From NCBI GenBank assembly GCA_950097245.1, contig CATNCS010000007.1:1-63514 (forward strand): a stretch of DNA of 63,514 nucleotides, in the 5' to 3' direction. A program made the position numbers and the translations under genes. Every line of letters begins with the position of its first letter. Position 1 is the stretch's first letter. Below are positions 9,036 through 18,054 of the stretch, piece by piece. The stretch is from an uncultured Oscillospiraceae bacterium (GTDB taxonomy: Bacteria; Bacillota; Clostridia; Oscillospirales; Oscillospiraceae). The notes beneath the pieces are model-generated. The model saw only the letters and a list, made by a program, of their open reading frames with translations. It was not told the origin of the DNA and made no database searches.

Positions 9036-9068
9036 CAGGCGCCCCGCCCCAACCGAGCGGGGCGTCTG
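9036..9068 (+). terminator. Stem-loop after clpX
   Basis: Arms 9036-9047 and 9057-9068 pair over 12 positions with one G-T pair, starting 14 bases after the clpX stop. There is no clear T-run, so it may be a weak terminator or an RNA 3'-end stabiliser. Confidence 0.45.
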
Positions 9069-9082
9069 TCCTACCCTGTGTG

Positions 9083-9152
9083 CGGGCCGCCGAAGGCGGC
9101 GGCCCCTACACGAATAAACCCGTAGGGGCCGGCCCCCTGGCCGGCCCGCAGG
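9083..9152. repeat. GTAGGGG-type palindromic elements, two facing hairpins
   Basis: Two hairpins of the dispersed family lie back to back: one ends in GGCCCCTAC (9101-9109), the other starts at GTAGGGGCC (9121-9129). They are separated by about 11 bases and sit immediately upstream of the lon ribosome site. The order is reversed compared with other copies, so the GTAGGGG and CCCCTAC ends face inwards. Confidence 0.7.
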
Positions 9153-9169
9153 CAAAAGGAAGTGAGACC

Positions 9170-11605
9170 ATGAGCAAAGAATTTGATATTCTGAATACCT
9201 CTACCATGCCCGTCATCGCCCTGCGGGGGCTGACGGTGTTCCCCAATGTGCTCATCCACTTCGAGGTGGCCCGGCCCGCCTCCGTGCGGGCCCTGGAGGC
9301 GGCCATGACCGCCGGCAGCCCGGTCTTCCTGGTGGGTCAGAAGGACATCAACCTGGAGGAGCCCGGGCTGGACGACCTGTATCAGGTGGGCACTGTCTCC
9401 ACCATCCGACAGATTCTCCGGATGCCCGGGGACAACGTGCGTGTGATGGTGGAGGGTGTGTCCCGGGGTAGGCTGCTCCAGCTGCTGCGCACCGAGCCCC
9501 ATCTGGAGGCGGAGGTGCAGGAGATCAGCGCCCCTGAGTCCCCCGCCCGGGGCAGCGCCAAAACCGAGGCCCTGATGCGCTCCACCTACGACCTGTTCCA
9601 GGACTACGCCGAGCTGGCACCCAAGCTGTCCCCTGATCTGATTGTCCACGTGCTGGCCAGCCAGGACCCGGGGCACATCGCCGACTATATCGCCCAGAAC
9701 ATCCCCATGCGCAACGGCGACAAGCAGATGATTCTGGAGGAGCTGCGCCCCGTCAAACGGCTGGAGAAGCTCCGCCGCCTGCTGGAGCGGGAGGTGGAGA
9801 TTCTCACCCTGGACCAGGAGATTCAGGAGCGGGCCCGGGAACGGGTGAACGACCACCAACGGGACTACTACCTCCGGGAGCAGATGAAGGCTATCCAGAC
9901 CGAGTTGGGGGAGGAGGCCGACGAGATTGAGGAGTACCGGGAGAAGATCGCCCAGGCTGTCCTGCCCGACGAGGTGCGGGAGAAGCTGAACAAGGAGCTG
10001 AGCCGTCTGGCGAAGCAGTCCTACAGCTCCTCGGAGAGCACCGTCCTGCGCAGCTATCTGGACATCTGCCTGGAGCTGCCCTGGGGAAAGACCACCAGGG
10101 AGAAGGTGAATGTCTCCGCTGTCCGGAAGGTGCTGGACCAGGACCACTTCGGCCTGGACAAGGTAAAGAAACGGGTGCTGGAGTTTGTGGCCGTCCGCCA
10201 GCTGGCCCCGGAGCTGAAGGGGCAGATCATCTGCCTGGTGGGCCCGCCGGGGGTGGGCAAGACCTCCATCGCCATGTCCATGGCCAAGGCCATGAACCGG
10301 AAGCTGGCCCGCATCTCCCTGGGCGGGGTCAGCGATGAGGCCGAGATCCGGGGCCACCGGAAGACCTACGTGGGGGCCATGCCCGGCCGGATTATCACTG
10401 CCATCAACCAGGCCCAGAGCTGCAACCCCCTGATCCTGCTGGACGAGATCGACAAGCTGGGCCATGACCACCGGGGGGACCCCTCCTCCGCCCTGCTGGA
10501 GGTGCTGGACGGGGAGCAGAATTCCACCTTCCGGGACAATTTCCTGGAGGTGCCCTTCGACCTGTCACAGGTGATGTTCATCACCACCGCCAACACCACC
10601 GACACCATCCCCCGGCCCCTGCTGGACCGGATGGAGGTCATTGAGCTGTCCAGCTACACCGACGAGGAGAAGGTGCAGATCGCCAAAAAGCACCTGCTGC
10701 CCAAGGAAATCAAGCGCCACGGCCTGACGAAGGGGCAGCTGAAGGTGTCCGACGGGGCCCTGCGGGAGGTTATCGCCGCCTACACCCGGGAGTCGGGGGT
10801 CCGGGTGCTGGAGCGCCGGCTGGCCGCCGTCTGCCGCAAGGCCGCCATGAAGGTGGTGTCCGACGGGGAAAAGGCCATCCGGGTCACCGACAAGGACCTG
10901 GAGGAGTACCTGGGCGTGCCCCGCTACCACCCGGAGCGCCAGGCCCTGGAGGAGCGGGTCGGCGTGGTCAACGGCCTGGCCTGGACCTCCGTGGGGGGCG
11001 AGCTGCTGGAGGTGGAGGTCAACGTGGTCCCCGGCTCCGGCAAGGTGGAGCTCACCGGCAATCTGGGCGACGTGATGAAGGAGTCGGCCCACGCCGCCCT
11101 CAGCTTCATCCGCAGCCAGGCCGGCCGCATGAACCTCCCCGCCGACTTCTACAAGGAGAAGGACATTCACGTCCACTTCCCCGAGGGGGCGGTGCCCAAG
11201 GACGGCCCCTCCGCCGGTATCGCCATCACCACCGCCATGGTATCCGCCCTCACCGGCGTTTCCGTGCGCCGGGGAATCGCCATGACCGGCGAGGTCACCC
11301 TCCGGGGGCGGGTGCTGCCCATCGGCGGCCTGAAGGAAAAGACCATGGCCGCCTTCCGCAACGGGATTAAAACAGTGATTATCCCCGCCGACAACGCCAA
11401 GGACCTGGAGGAGATCGACCAAAATGTGCGCAAGGCCCTCCAGTTTATCTTGGTGGAGCGGGCGGACCAGGTGCTGGCCCAGGCCCTGAACCGCCCGGTG
11501 GAGGTCCCCGCACCCCGCCGCCGGGGCCGCCCCAGGAAGGACGAGGCCCTGCCTGAGCTGCCGCCCACGTCCCAGGGGGAGGACAGCTCCCGGCTGAGCC
11601 AGTAG
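9170..11605 (+). CDS. lon: ATP-dependent protease Lon
   Basis: Cytoplasmic AAA+ protease that degrades misfolded and regulatory proteins. Counted from the ATG at 9170, the 811-residue protein has the Lon N-domain, Walker A GPPGVGKT at 358-365, Walker B LILLDEID at 421-428, and the catalytic Ser681 (in PKDGPSAGI) and Lys724 (in GGLKEK). This start is chosen because AAAGGAAGTGAG precedes it; the longer open frame from 9080 runs through a palindromic repeat. The C-terminal tail contains RRRGRPRK, an AT-hook-like motif not typical of Lon. The stop codon TAG lies in the end of a dispersed element. Confidence 0.96.
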   Translation: MSKEFDILNTSTMPVIALRGLTVFPNVLIHFEVARPASVRALEAAMTAGSPVFLVGQKDINLEEPGLDDLYQVGTVSTIRQILRMPGDNVRVMVEGVSRGRLLQLLRTEPHLEAEVQEISAPESPARGSAKTEALMRSTYDLFQDYAELAPKLSPDLIVHVLASQDPGHIADYIAQNIPMRNGDKQMILEELRPVKRLEKLRRLLEREVEILTLDQEIQERARERVNDHQRDYYLREQMKAIQTELGEEADEIEEYREKIAQAVLPDEVREKLNKELSRLAKQSYSSSESTVLRSYLDICLELPWGKTTREKVNVSAVRKVLDQDHFGLDKVKKRVLEFVAVRQLAPELKGQIICLVGPPGVGKTSIAMSMAKAMNRKLARISLGGVSDEAEIRGHRKTYVGAMPGRIITAINQAQSCNPLILLDEIDKLGHDHRGDPSSALLEVLDGEQNSTFRDNFLEVPFDLSQVMFITTANTTDTIPRPLLDRMEVIELSSYTDEEKVQIAKKHLLPKEIKRHGLTKGQLKVSDGALREVIAAYTRESGVRVLERRLAAVCRKAAMKVVSDGEKAIRVTDKDLEEYLGVPRYHPERQALEERVGVVNGLAWTSVGGELLEVEVNVVPGSGKVELTGNLGDVMKESAHAALSFIRSQAGRMNLPADFYKEKDIHVHFPEGAVPKDGPSAGIAITTAMVSALTGVSVRRGIAMTGEVTLRGRVLPIGGLKEKTMAAFRNGIKTVIIPADNAKDLEEIDQNVRKALQFILVERADQVLAQALNRPVEVPAPRRRGRPRKDEALPELPPTSQGEDSSRLSQ

Positions 11606-11672
11606 GGGCGGCTATTAGCCGCCCGTATCCAAATAGACCTGTGAACTGCGGGCGGATGATATCCGCCCCTAC
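11602..11672. repeat. GTAGGGG-type palindromic element (lon-engB gap)
   Basis: Starts GTAGGGGCGG (11602) and ends CCGCCCCTAC (11672). It holds two hairpins: GGGCGGCTATTAGCCGCCC and GGGCGGATGATATCCGCCC, separated by a unique spacer of about 30 bases. The TAG of the first end is the stop codon of lon. Confidence 0.85.
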
Positions 11673-11701
11673 AGAGCGGCCGCATATAAAGGAGGCCCAT
11701 T

Positions 11702-12292
11702 ATGTCTGTCAACCTGCAAAAGGCGGAGTTTGTGCTGTCCGCCGTCTCCCCGAAAAACTTCATTCAGGACGGCCGGCCCCAGGTGGCCTTCGCCGGCCGG
11801 TCCAACGTGGGCAAGTCGTCGGTCATCAACCGGCTGCTCAACCGGAAGAACTTCGCCCGGGTGGGGGCCGCGCCGGGGAAGACCGTCCATGTGAACTACT
11901 TCAATATCGACGGAGCCTTCTACCTGGTGGACCTGCCGGGCTACGGCTACGCCAAGGTGTCCAAGGCGGAGCGGGACCGTTGGGGCAGGCTGATGGAGGA
12001 CTACTTCGCCCGGCCCGACCTGCTCACCCTGGGGGTGATGATTGTGGACGCCCGCCACAGGCCCACCGCCGACGACTGCACCATGTTCCAGTGGTTCCGG
12101 GACACGGGCTGTCCCCTGATTATCGTGGCCAACAAGCTGGATAAGCTGAAAAAGAGCGAGGTCGAGCCCAATCTCCAGCGCATCCGGGACACCCTGGAGC
12201 TGGGGGAGGAGGATATTGTGATTCCCTTCTCCGCAGAGAAGGGGACCGGCCGGGAGGAGCTGCTGTCGGCCATCCTGACGGGAATAGAGTAG
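11702..12292 (+). CDS. engB: Ribosome biogenesis GTP-binding protein EngB (YsxC/YihA)
   Basis: Small essential GTPase involved in maturation of the large ribosomal subunit. The 196-residue protein has the P-loop GRSNVGKSS, the G3 motif [10 protein letters not shown] and the G4 motif NKLDK, in the normal order and at normal length. An AAAGGAGG ribosome site precedes the ATG. lon-ysxC adjacency is conserved in Firmicutes. A palindromic repeat separates it from lon. Confidence 0.95.
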   Translation: MSVNLQKAEFVLSAVSPKNFIQDGRPQVAFAGRSNVGKSSVINRLLNRKNFARVGAAPGKTVHVNYFNIDGAFYLVDLPGYGYAKVSKAERDRWGRLMEDYFARPDLLTLGVMIVDARHRPTADDCTMFQWFRDTGCPLIIVANKLDKLKKSEVEPNLQRIRDTLELGEEDIVIPFSAEKGTGREELLSAILTGIE

Positions 12293-12353
12293 AGGAAAGG
12301 CGGCGGTCCCGAGGCGGGGGCCGCCGTTCTCTGTGACTTCTTCGGAATTGCCC

Positions 12354-12382
12354 TTGTCTTTTCCCGGACAAACTGGTATAAT
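12354..12382 (+). promoter_or_regulatory. Probable sigma-A promoter of scpA-scpB
   Basis: TTGTCT (12354-12359), a 17-base spacer, then TATAAT (12377-12382). It lies after engB and upstream of the TTG start of scpA, and it excludes the ATG at 12333 as the scpA start. Confidence 0.65.
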
Positions 12383-12419
12383 AACAGGAAAGATAAACCT
12401 AAAATGGGGAGGTGGGCCT

Positions 12420-13214
12420 TTGGAGGCTCCCATTTACCACCTGGAAGGGGTGGTGAAGGCAAAAGAGGAGAATATGGAGGACTTTGTGGGCCCTCTGGAC
12501 CTGATTCTCCACCTGCTGAGCAAGAACAAGCTGGAAATCAAGGACATTCAGATTTCCCTCATCCTGGACCAGTACATGGAGTGGATGAACCAGCGGAAGG
12601 AGCTGGACCTGGAGATTGCCAGCGACTTTGTGACCATGGCCTCCCACCTGGTATACATCAAGACCCGGATGCTGCTGTCCATCAACGACGAGGAGGCTAT
12701 GAGCGAGATGGAACAGCTCATCGCCACCCTGGAGGCCCACCAGCGCAACGAGAACTACCTGAAAATCAAAGCGGTGGTCCCCGCCCTGGACAGCCGCTAC
12801 CAGATCGGCCGGGACTACCTGACCAAGGTGCCAGAGGCGGTCCAGCCCGATAAGGTATACCGCTATGTCCACGACAGGACCGACCTGCTCAAGGCCATGA
12901 CCGCCGTCCTGGGCCGGCTGGACAACAAGCTGCCCCCGCCGGTGTCCGCCTTCCAGGGCATCGTGGGCCGGGAGCCCTACCCCGTGGCCGATAAGGCGGG
13001 GGAGATCATCAGGCGGCTGATTACCTTCGGCGTCACCCGGTTCCGGGCCCTGTTCAAGGGCAGCCGCAGCCGGTCGGAGGTGGTGGCCACTTTCCTGGCG
13101 GTGCTGGAGCTGTGCAAGGCCCGCCGCCTGCTGCTGGCGGGCACCGAGTCGGACTGCACCGTCACCTGCACCCGGGAAGAGGGCGCGGTGGAGTTTACGT
13201 CGGAGAATTATTGA
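12420..13214 (+). CDS. scpA: Segregation and condensation protein A
   Basis: Kleisin subunit that bridges SMC and ScpB in the chromosome-condensing complex. The 264-residue protein starts at a TTG behind GGGGAGGTGGG and opens with the expected YHLEG, then FVGPLDLILHLL. It includes IASDFVTMASHLVYIKTRMLL, the helical segment typical of ScpA, and a C-terminal winged-helix region. The longer frame from 12333 would start upstream of the promoter. It is followed by scpB after a gap filled with repeats. Confidence 0.94.
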   Translation: MEAPIYHLEGVVKAKEENMEDFVGPLDLILHLLSKNKLEIKDIQISLILDQYMEWMNQRKELDLEIASDFVTMASHLVYIKTRMLLSINDEEAMSEMEQLIATLEAHQRNENYLKIKAVVPALDSRYQIGRDYLTKVPEAVQPDKVYRYVHDRTDLLKAMTAVLGRLDNKLPPPVSAFQGIVGREPYPVADKAGEIIRRLITFGVTRFRALFKGSRSRSEVVATFLAVLELCKARRLLLAGTESDCTVTCTREEGAVEFTSENY

Positions 13215-13220
13215 ATGACC

Positions 13221-13353
13221 TCATCAGTCAGCCTTCGGCTGACAGCTTCCCCTAAAGGGGAAGCCAAGGGATACGCACCCCAAAAGCCTTCCCCTTTAGG
13301 GGAAGGTGCCCCGCAGGGGGCGGATGAGGCGGGCGGCCACAGGCCGCCCCTGC
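13221..13353. repeat. Composite repeat: TTCG-type hairpins plus a GTAGGGG-like hairpin
   Basis: The scpA-scpB gap contains GTCAGCCTTCGGCTGAC (13227-13243), then GCTTCCCCTAAAGGGGAAGC, then a CCTTCCCC/GGGGAAGG pair, then a GGCGGCC-ACA-GGCCGCC hairpin ending in CCTGC near 13352. The first three belong to a second interspersed family, also present at 20508-20645. Several palindromes in tandem suggest nested insertions. Confidence 0.8.
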
Positions 13354-13374
13354 GAAAGAAAGGAGGCGCCCCCA

Positions 13375-14001
13375 ATGGAGATAAAGGAACTGGAATCCGC
13401 CCTGGAGGGGGTGCTGTTTGCCGCCGGGGAGCCGGTGGCGGTGGAACGGCTGTGTCTGGGCCTGGAGGTGGACCGGCCCACCCTGGACGCCGTGGCCCAG
13501 CGGCTGATGGATAAATACAGCTACGACCGCCGGGGCATCCGGCTGGTGAAGCTGGACACCAGCTATCAGCTGTGCTCCGCCCCGGAGTTTGCCGGCTACG
13601 TCCGCAAGACCCTGGAGAGCCGCAAACCGGCCAGGCTGTCCCAGCCGGCGCTGGAGGTGCTGGCCATCATCGCCTACTACCAGCCCGTCACCCGGGCCTA
13701 TGTGGACCAGGTGCGGGGGGTGGACAGCTCCTACACCATGGGCCTGCTGCTGGAGCGGGAGCTCATTGAGGAGGCGGGCCGTCTGGCCGTCCCCGGCCGG
13801 CCGGTGCAGTTTAAAACTACCAAAAACTTCCTGCGATCCTTCGGCCTGTCCAGCCTGGACGAGCTGCCCGAGCTGCCCAACCAGTCCCAGGAGGGCAGCC
13901 AGATGACCCTGGAGCTGGAGGCCAGCCTGGCCCGGCTCCGGGAGGCGGAGGTGCTGGAGGAGTCGGAAACGCCGCCGGAGCCCCCGGCGGAGGAACCGTG
14001 A
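13375..14001 (+). CDS. scpB: Segregation and condensation protein B
   Basis: Winged-helix protein that dimerises and binds ScpA in the SMC complex. The 208-residue protein starts at the ATG behind AAGGAGGCG and has the diagnostic EVLAIIAYYQPVTR and VDQVRGVDS segments, then PGRPVQFKTT and FLRSFGL. The open frame continues upstream to 13306, but that part lies in repeat DNA. The C-terminus is Glu/Pro-rich. The next gene starts at a GTG overlapping the scpB stop. Confidence 0.94.
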   Translation: MEIKELESALEGVLFAAGEPVAVERLCLGLEVDRPTLDAVAQRLMDKYSYDRRGIRLVKLDTSYQLCSAPEFAGYVRKTLESRKPARLSQPALEVLAIIAYYQPVTRAYVDQVRGVDSSYTMGLLLERELIEEAGRLAVPGRPVQFKTTKNFLRSFGLSSLDELPELPNQSQEGSQMTLELEASLARLREAEVLEESETPPEPPAEEP

Positions 14002-14642
14002 GGGCCCTGCATATCCTGGCCGTGGTGATTCTGGTCCTGCTCCTCATCGGACAGGTCCGGGTGGGCGGCCGGGCGGAGTTTAACGCGGACGGCTTTTTCC
14101 TGTGGATTCGGCTGGGGAAGTTCAACATCAAAATTCTTCCCGTGAAGCCCAGAGAGGAGAAGGAACCCCAAAAGCCGAAAAAACCCAAGGAGAAAAAAGA
14201 GCCGAAAAAGTCCGGGAAGGAGAAGCCCCCCACCCCCCTTTCGGAGAAAATCGGCGGGGCGATGGAGTACGCTCAGGCCCTGCTCCTCGTGGGGCTGGAG
14301 GCGGCCAAGGGCATGTGGCGGGGCCTGCGGGTGGACGTGCTGGAGCTGGAGCTTACCGCCGGCGGGAGCGACCCGGCGGACGCGGCCATGCTCTACGGCC
14401 AGGCCAACGCCGCCCTGGGGGCGCTGTGGTTCCCTCTGACAAAGGCCTTCCACGTGAAGGACGGCACAGCCCGGGTGAAGCTGGACTTCGACGCCCCGGG
14501 GACGACGGTGTACGGCACGGCGGCCCTGTCCATCAAAATCGGGACGGCGGTGTGGGTCGGCCTGCGGGCGGGTGTGAAGGCCCTGTTTGGAGCGCTTGCC
14601 GCAAAAAAGCGGCTGAAACTAAAACGGAGAAAGGCGGCATAA
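13998..14642 (+). CDS. DUF2953 domain membrane-anchored protein
   Basis: A 214-residue protein with one N-terminal hydrophobic helix (about 4-20), then a highly charged Lys/Glu/Pro stretch (about 50-80) and a soluble domain. It matches the DUF2953 pattern and position: this family typically precedes ytfJ in sporulating Firmicutes. A sporulation link is therefore inferred from context only. The start is a GTG overlapping the scpB stop. The following ytfJ begins 3 bases after the stop. Confidence 0.75.
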   Translation: MRALHILAVVILVLLLIGQVRVGGRAEFNADGFFLWIRLGKFNIKILPVKPREEKEPQKPKKPKEKKEPKKSGKEKPPTPLSEKIGGAMEYAQALLLVGLEAAKGMWRGLRVDVLELELTAGGSDPADAAMLYGQANAALGALWFPLTKAFHVKDGTARVKLDFDAPGTTVYGTAALSIKIGTAVWVGLRAGVKALFGALAAKKRLKLKRRKAA

Positions 14643-14645
14643 CTG

Positions 14646-15089
14646 ATGGAGCAGGAGAAGAAGAACTCCCTGGGCGAGCTGATGAAGATCACCATGGAGC
14701 ATATCAAGACGATGGCGGACGCCAACACCATTATCGGCACACCCATTCACGCGGAGGGGGTCACCCTCATTCCCGTGTCCCGCATGTCCTTCGGCATGGG
14801 GGGCGGCGGCACAGAGTTTTCAACGAAGGACAGGTCCGGTAAGGACACGTCCGGCCGGGACAACTTCGGCGGCGGCTCCGCCGCCAGTGCCAAGCTGGAG
14901 CCGGTGGCCTTCCTGGTGGTCCGGGAGGACGGCAGCGTGAAGCTGCTCCCCGTGGCCCCGCCCCCCGCCACCACCGTGGACCGGGTCATCGAGACGGTGC
15001 CCGAGGTGGTGGACAAGGTGACCGACTTCATCGAGAAGCAGCAGGAGAAGAAGGCCCGGAAGGAAGCCGAAGGGGATTTCGCGGAATAA
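14646..15089 (+). CDS. ytfJ: GerW/YtfJ-family sporulation protein
   Basis: A 147-residue protein of the YtfJ (GerW) family, required in Bacillus for normal spore germination. Visible family features are the N-terminal helix (ITMEHIKTMADANTIIG), the PVSRMSFGMGGGG segment and the FLVVREDGSVKLLPV strand region. The length is normal. It forms a unit with the DUF2953 gene. Its presence suggests the organism comes from a sporulating lineage, but does not prove that it sporulates. Confidence 0.9.
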   Translation: MEQEKKNSLGELMKITMEHIKTMADANTIIGTPIHAEGVTLIPVSRMSFGMGGGGTEFSTKDRSGKDTSGRDNFGGGSAASAKLEPVAFLVVREDGSVKLLPVAPPPATTVDRVIETVPEVVDKVTDFIEKQQEKKARKEAEGDFAE

Positions 15090-15118
15090 TGGCTTTTGAT
15101 TGACCTGAAAGAAGGATG

Positions 15119-15190
15119 GCAGGGGCGGATATCATCCGCCCGTGACTCCCGGGGTCCTCTTGGCTGCGGGCGGCTGATAGCCGCCCCTAC
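15119..15190. repeat. GTAGGGG-type palindromic element (ytfJ-dacF gap)
   Basis: Starts GCAGGGGCGG (one base off GTAGGGG) and ends CCGCCCCTAC. The two hairpin cores are GGCGGATATCATCCGCC and GGGCGGCTGATAGCCGCCC, separated by a unique spacer. Confidence 0.83.
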
Positions 15191-15274
15191 AGGCGTAAAA
15201 ACATAAAATTTCCTGGAAAGAAAGGTAAAAAGCCGCTCCATACTAACGCTATCGACTGAAAAGAAGGTGGCAAC

Positions 15275-16387
15275 ATGAAGCGGCTTTTTTCCGTTGCGCT
15301 GGCCGGGGCGCTGCTGCTGTTCGCCCTGCCCGCAGTCCGGGCGGAGGGCGCGGCGCCGCCCCAGATTTCCGCCGCCGGCGCGGTGCTGATGGACGGGGGC
15401 ACCGGCCGGGTGCTCTATGAAAAGGACAGCCACACCCCCCGGCTCATCGCCAGCACCACCAAGCTGATGACCGCCCTGGTGGCCCTGGAGTCGGGGCACC
15501 GCCTGGAGGAGATGGTCACCGTGGCCCCTGAGTGGGCGGGAGTGGAGGGCTCCTCCATCTACCTGCGCCCGGGGGAGGAGATCACCCTGGAGGCCCTGCT
15601 CTACGGACTGCTGCTCCGGTCGGGCAACGACGCAGCCCTGGCCATCGCCGGCCACTGCGGGGGGACGGTGGAGCGGTTTGTCGCGCAGATGAATGCCAAA
15701 GCCAGGGAGCTGGGCATGGCGGACACCCACTTCGCCAACCCCAACGGCCTGGACGCCGAGGGACACCATTCCACCGCCTACGACATGGCCCTCCTGGCCC
15801 GGGTCTGCCTGGAAAATGAGGCGCTGGCCAAAATCGCCGCTACCAGGTCCATCACCCTGGGCACCCGCACCTTCACCAATCACAACAAGCTGCTGTGGCG
15901 GTATGAGGGCTGTGTGGGTCTGAAGACGGGCTACACCGAGCACGCGGGGCGCACCCTGGTATCCGCCGCCCGGCGGAAGGGACTCACCCTGATCTGCGTC
16001 ACCCTCAACGCCCCTAGCGACTGGGCGGACCACGCCGCCCTCTTCGACTGGGGCTTTGCCAATTATGAGGCATACTCGCTGTCTCAGGCGGGGGAGCGGG
16101 TGGGGCAGCTGCCCGTGTCCGGGGGGCTGACCCCCGTCTGCCCTGTGGAGACAGGGGCGGACCTGGCCGCCGCCCTGTCCCCCGATGAGCGGGTGGAGGC
16201 GGCCTGGGAGCTGTCCGAGGTCTGCCTCACCGCCCCGGTGCCTGCCGGGACTCAAGTGGGCGAGATGATATATTATGTTAACTCAAAGGAGCTGGCCAGA
16301 GTGCCGCTGGTAGCCGGGCGGGATATCTCCGATATTTCAGCGCCGAAGAGAGGAGGCTGGCTGTGGAGGAACGTCTTCAAAAATTGA
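15275..16387 (+). CDS. D-alanyl-D-alanine carboxypeptidase (penicillin-binding protein 5/DacF type)
   Basis: Trims the terminal D-Ala from peptidoglycan stem peptides outside the membrane. The 370-residue protein has an N-terminal signal sequence (about 1-23) and the three active-site motifs: STTK (60-63), SGN (116-118) and KTG (217-219). A C-terminal beta-rich PBP5-C-like domain and a weak terminal amphipathic stretch follow. The 3' end overlaps the GTG start of the pseudouridine synthase by 25 bases. Position and domain order fit DacF/DacB-like enzymes of Firmicutes. Confidence 0.93.
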   Translation: MKRLFSVALAGALLLFALPAVRAEGAAPPQISAAGAVLMDGGTGRVLYEKDSHTPRLIASTTKLMTALVALESGHRLEEMVTVAPEWAGVEGSSIYLRPGEEITLEALLYGLLLRSGNDAALAIAGHCGGTVERFVAQMNAKARELGMADTHFANPNGLDAEGHHSTAYDMALLARVCLENEALAKIAATRSITLGTRTFTNHNKLLWRYEGCVGLKTGYTEHAGRTLVSAARRKGLTLICVTLNAPSDWADHAALFDWGFANYEAYSLSQAGERVGQLPVSGGLTPVCPVETGADLAAALSPDERVEAAWELSEVCLTAPVPAGTQVGEMIYYVNSKELARVPLVAGRDISDISAPKRGGWLWRNVFKN

Positions 16388-17085
16388 TCTCCGCCTGCGG
16401 GCTGGCCTCCCGGCGGGCGGCGGAGGAGTGGATTATCGCCGGGCGGGTGACGGTAAACGGGGAGAAGGCCCACCTGGGGGACAAGGCGGACCTGGACCGG
16501 GACATCGTTCTGGTGGACGGAACCCCCCTCGCCCCCGGTGGCGGGCGGACCTATCTCATGCTGAACAAGCCCCGTGGGTATGTGACCACCCTGTCCGACG
16601 AGAAGGGACGGAAAACCGTCAGCGACCTGGTGGCCGGCTGCGGGGCCCGGGTGTGGCCGGTGGGACGGCTGGACATGGACTCAGAGGGGCTGCTTATCCT
16701 CACCGACGACGGCGCCCTCACCCACCAGCTCCTCCACCCCAGCCACCAGGTGGACAAGGAGTATCTGGTGTGGGTGACAGGGAACGTGAACAAGGCCCTG
16801 CCCATCCTGTCCGCCCCCATGGAGCTGGACGGGGAGACGCTTTCCCCCGCCCGGGTGCGCCGGGGGCGGGACAGCGGCGGAGTCCATCAGCTGTCCATCA
16901 CCATCCACCAGGGGAAAAACCGGCAGGTGCGGCGGATGTGCGCCCAGGCCGGGCTGGAGGTTCTGCGGCTGAAACGGGTCCGGGAGGGCCCGCTGCTTCT
17001 GGACCGGAGACTGAAGGCGGGGCAGTGGCGGCCTCTCACCGGCCAGGAGCTGTTGGGGCTTACCGGGCCACTAAGTGATACTTGA
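16363..17085 (+). CDS. rRNA pseudouridine synthase, RluB/RsuA family
   Basis: Isomerises a uridine in ribosomal RNA. The 240-residue protein has an N-terminal S4 RNA-binding domain (LISACGLASRRAAEEWI, then GRVTVNG). The RsuA-type catalytic motif GRLDMDSEGLL carries the nucleophile Asp104, and GKNRQVRRM follows further on. The Firmicute RluB homologue is the most likely assignment, but the exact target cannot be told from sequence. It starts at a GTG inside the 3' end of the carboxypeptidase gene, so the two are coupled. Confidence 0.92.
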   Translation: MEERLQKLISACGLASRRAAEEWIIAGRVTVNGEKAHLGDKADLDRDIVLVDGTPLAPGGGRTYLMLNKPRGYVTTLSDEKGRKTVSDLVAGCGARVWPVGRLDMDSEGLLILTDDGALTHQLLHPSHQVDKEYLVWVTGNVNKALPILSAPMELDGETLSPARVRRGRDSGGVHQLSITIHQGKNRQVRRMCAQAGLEVLRLKRVREGPLLLDRRLKAGQWRPLTGQELLGLTGPLSDT

Positions 17086-17086
17086 G

Positions 17087-17126
17087 AGATTTTTGCGGGA
17101 GAAGGACGAAGCTCCCGCAAAAATCT
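17087..17126 (+). terminator. Strong stem-loop after the pseudouridine synthase
   Basis: Two perfectly complementary 15-base arms (17087-17101, 17112-17126) around a 10-base loop start two bases after the stop codon. The downstream arm ends AAAAATCT rather than in a T-run. It marks the end of the scpA-to-pseudouridine-synthase run. Confidence 0.7.
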
Positions 17127-17127
17127 A

Positions 17128-17156
17128 TTGCGTTTTGATGGGAAATCGGGTATGAT
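17128..17156 (+). promoter_or_regulatory. Probable sigma-A promoter of the RpiR-type regulator
   Basis: TTGCGT (17128-17133), a 17-base spacer, TATGAT (17151-17156). It directly follows the stem-loop and implies a transcription start near 17163. Confidence 0.65.
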
Positions 17157-17190
17157 GGGAGGTGCTGAATTGACCGGGAGGATGGAAGGT

Positions 17191-18054
17191 ATGAATCGAG
17201 ATATTTTGGCCGCGATACAGGAGAATGTCCACACCTTTTCCAAGGGGCAGCGGAAGATCGCCAGCTTCATTTTGGAGTCCTACGACAAGGCCGCCTTCAT
17301 GACGGCCAGCCGCCTGGGCAAGAAGGTGGGGGTGAGCGAGTCCACCGTGGTCCGCTTCGCCTTTGAGCTGGGCTACGACGGCTATCCGGATATGCAGCGG
17401 TCCCTCCAGAAGATGATCCGCAACCGGCTGACCACCGTACAGCGCATCGAGGTGACCAACGACCGCCTGGGGGATCAGGACCTGCTGTCCATGGTGCTCC
17501 AGTCGGACATTGAGAAGATCCGCCAGACCCTGGAGGAGCTGGACCGGGACAGCTTTTACAGCGCGGTGGACGCCATTGTGGCGGCCCGGAAAATTTACAT
17601 TATCGGCGTGCGGTCCTCCGCCTCTATCGCCTCCTTCCTCCACTTCTATTTCAACCTGATTTTTGACAATGTGGTACAGGTGTCGGCCAACACCGCCAGT
17701 GAGATATTCGAGAGCCTGCTCCGGGTGGGGGAGGGGGATGTGGTCATCGGCGTCAGCTTCCCCCGGTACTCCAGCCGCACCGTCCAGGCCATGAGCTTTG
17801 CCCGGGACCGGGGAGCCACCACCGTGGCCATCACCGACGGAGAGGCCTCCCCCCTGGCCCCCATCTCCCGCTACAGCCTGATGGCCCGCAGCGACATGGC
17901 CTCCTTTGTAGACTCCCTGGTGGCCCCCCTGTCCCTGGTGAACGCCCTGCTGGTGGCGGTGAGCCAGCGGAAGAACGACGACCTGTCCCGCACCTTTCAG
18001 ACCCTGGAGGACATCTGGGACGAGTACGGGGTCTATGAGAAGGTGCAGGAATGA
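17191..18054 (+). CDS. MurR/RpiR-family transcriptional regulator
   Basis: A 287-residue sugar-phosphate-responsive regulator. It has an N-terminal HTH domain (about 1-75, including LGKKVGVSESTVVRFAFELGY) and a C-terminal SIS sugar-isomerase-like domain (about 125-260, with IIGVRSSASIA and GVSFPRYSS). The start at 17191 is preferred because the longer frame begins at 17128, inside the promoter; an ATG at 17182 is a second option. No sugar-catabolic operon is adjacent, so the target is unknown. It overlaps the next gene by 4 bases. Confidence 0.87.
   Translation: MNRDILAAIQENVHTFSKGQRKIASFILESYDKAAFMTASRLGKKVGVSESTVVRFAFELGYDGYPDMQRSLQKMIRNRLTTVQRIEVTNDRLGDQDLLSMVLQSDIEKIRQTLEELDRDSFYSAVDAIVAARKIYIIGVRSSASIASFLHFYFNLIFDNVVQVSANTASEIFESLLRVGEGDVVIGVSFPRYSSRTVQAMSFARDRGATTVAITDGEASPLAPISRYSLMARSDMASFVDSLVAPLSLVNALLVAVSQRKNDDLSRTFQTLEDIWDEYGVYEKVQE

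Noticed and set aside
9080-9169. Longer N-terminus for Lon
   Set aside because: The extra 30 codons are translated palindromic repeat. The ribosome site and family N-terminus support 9170.
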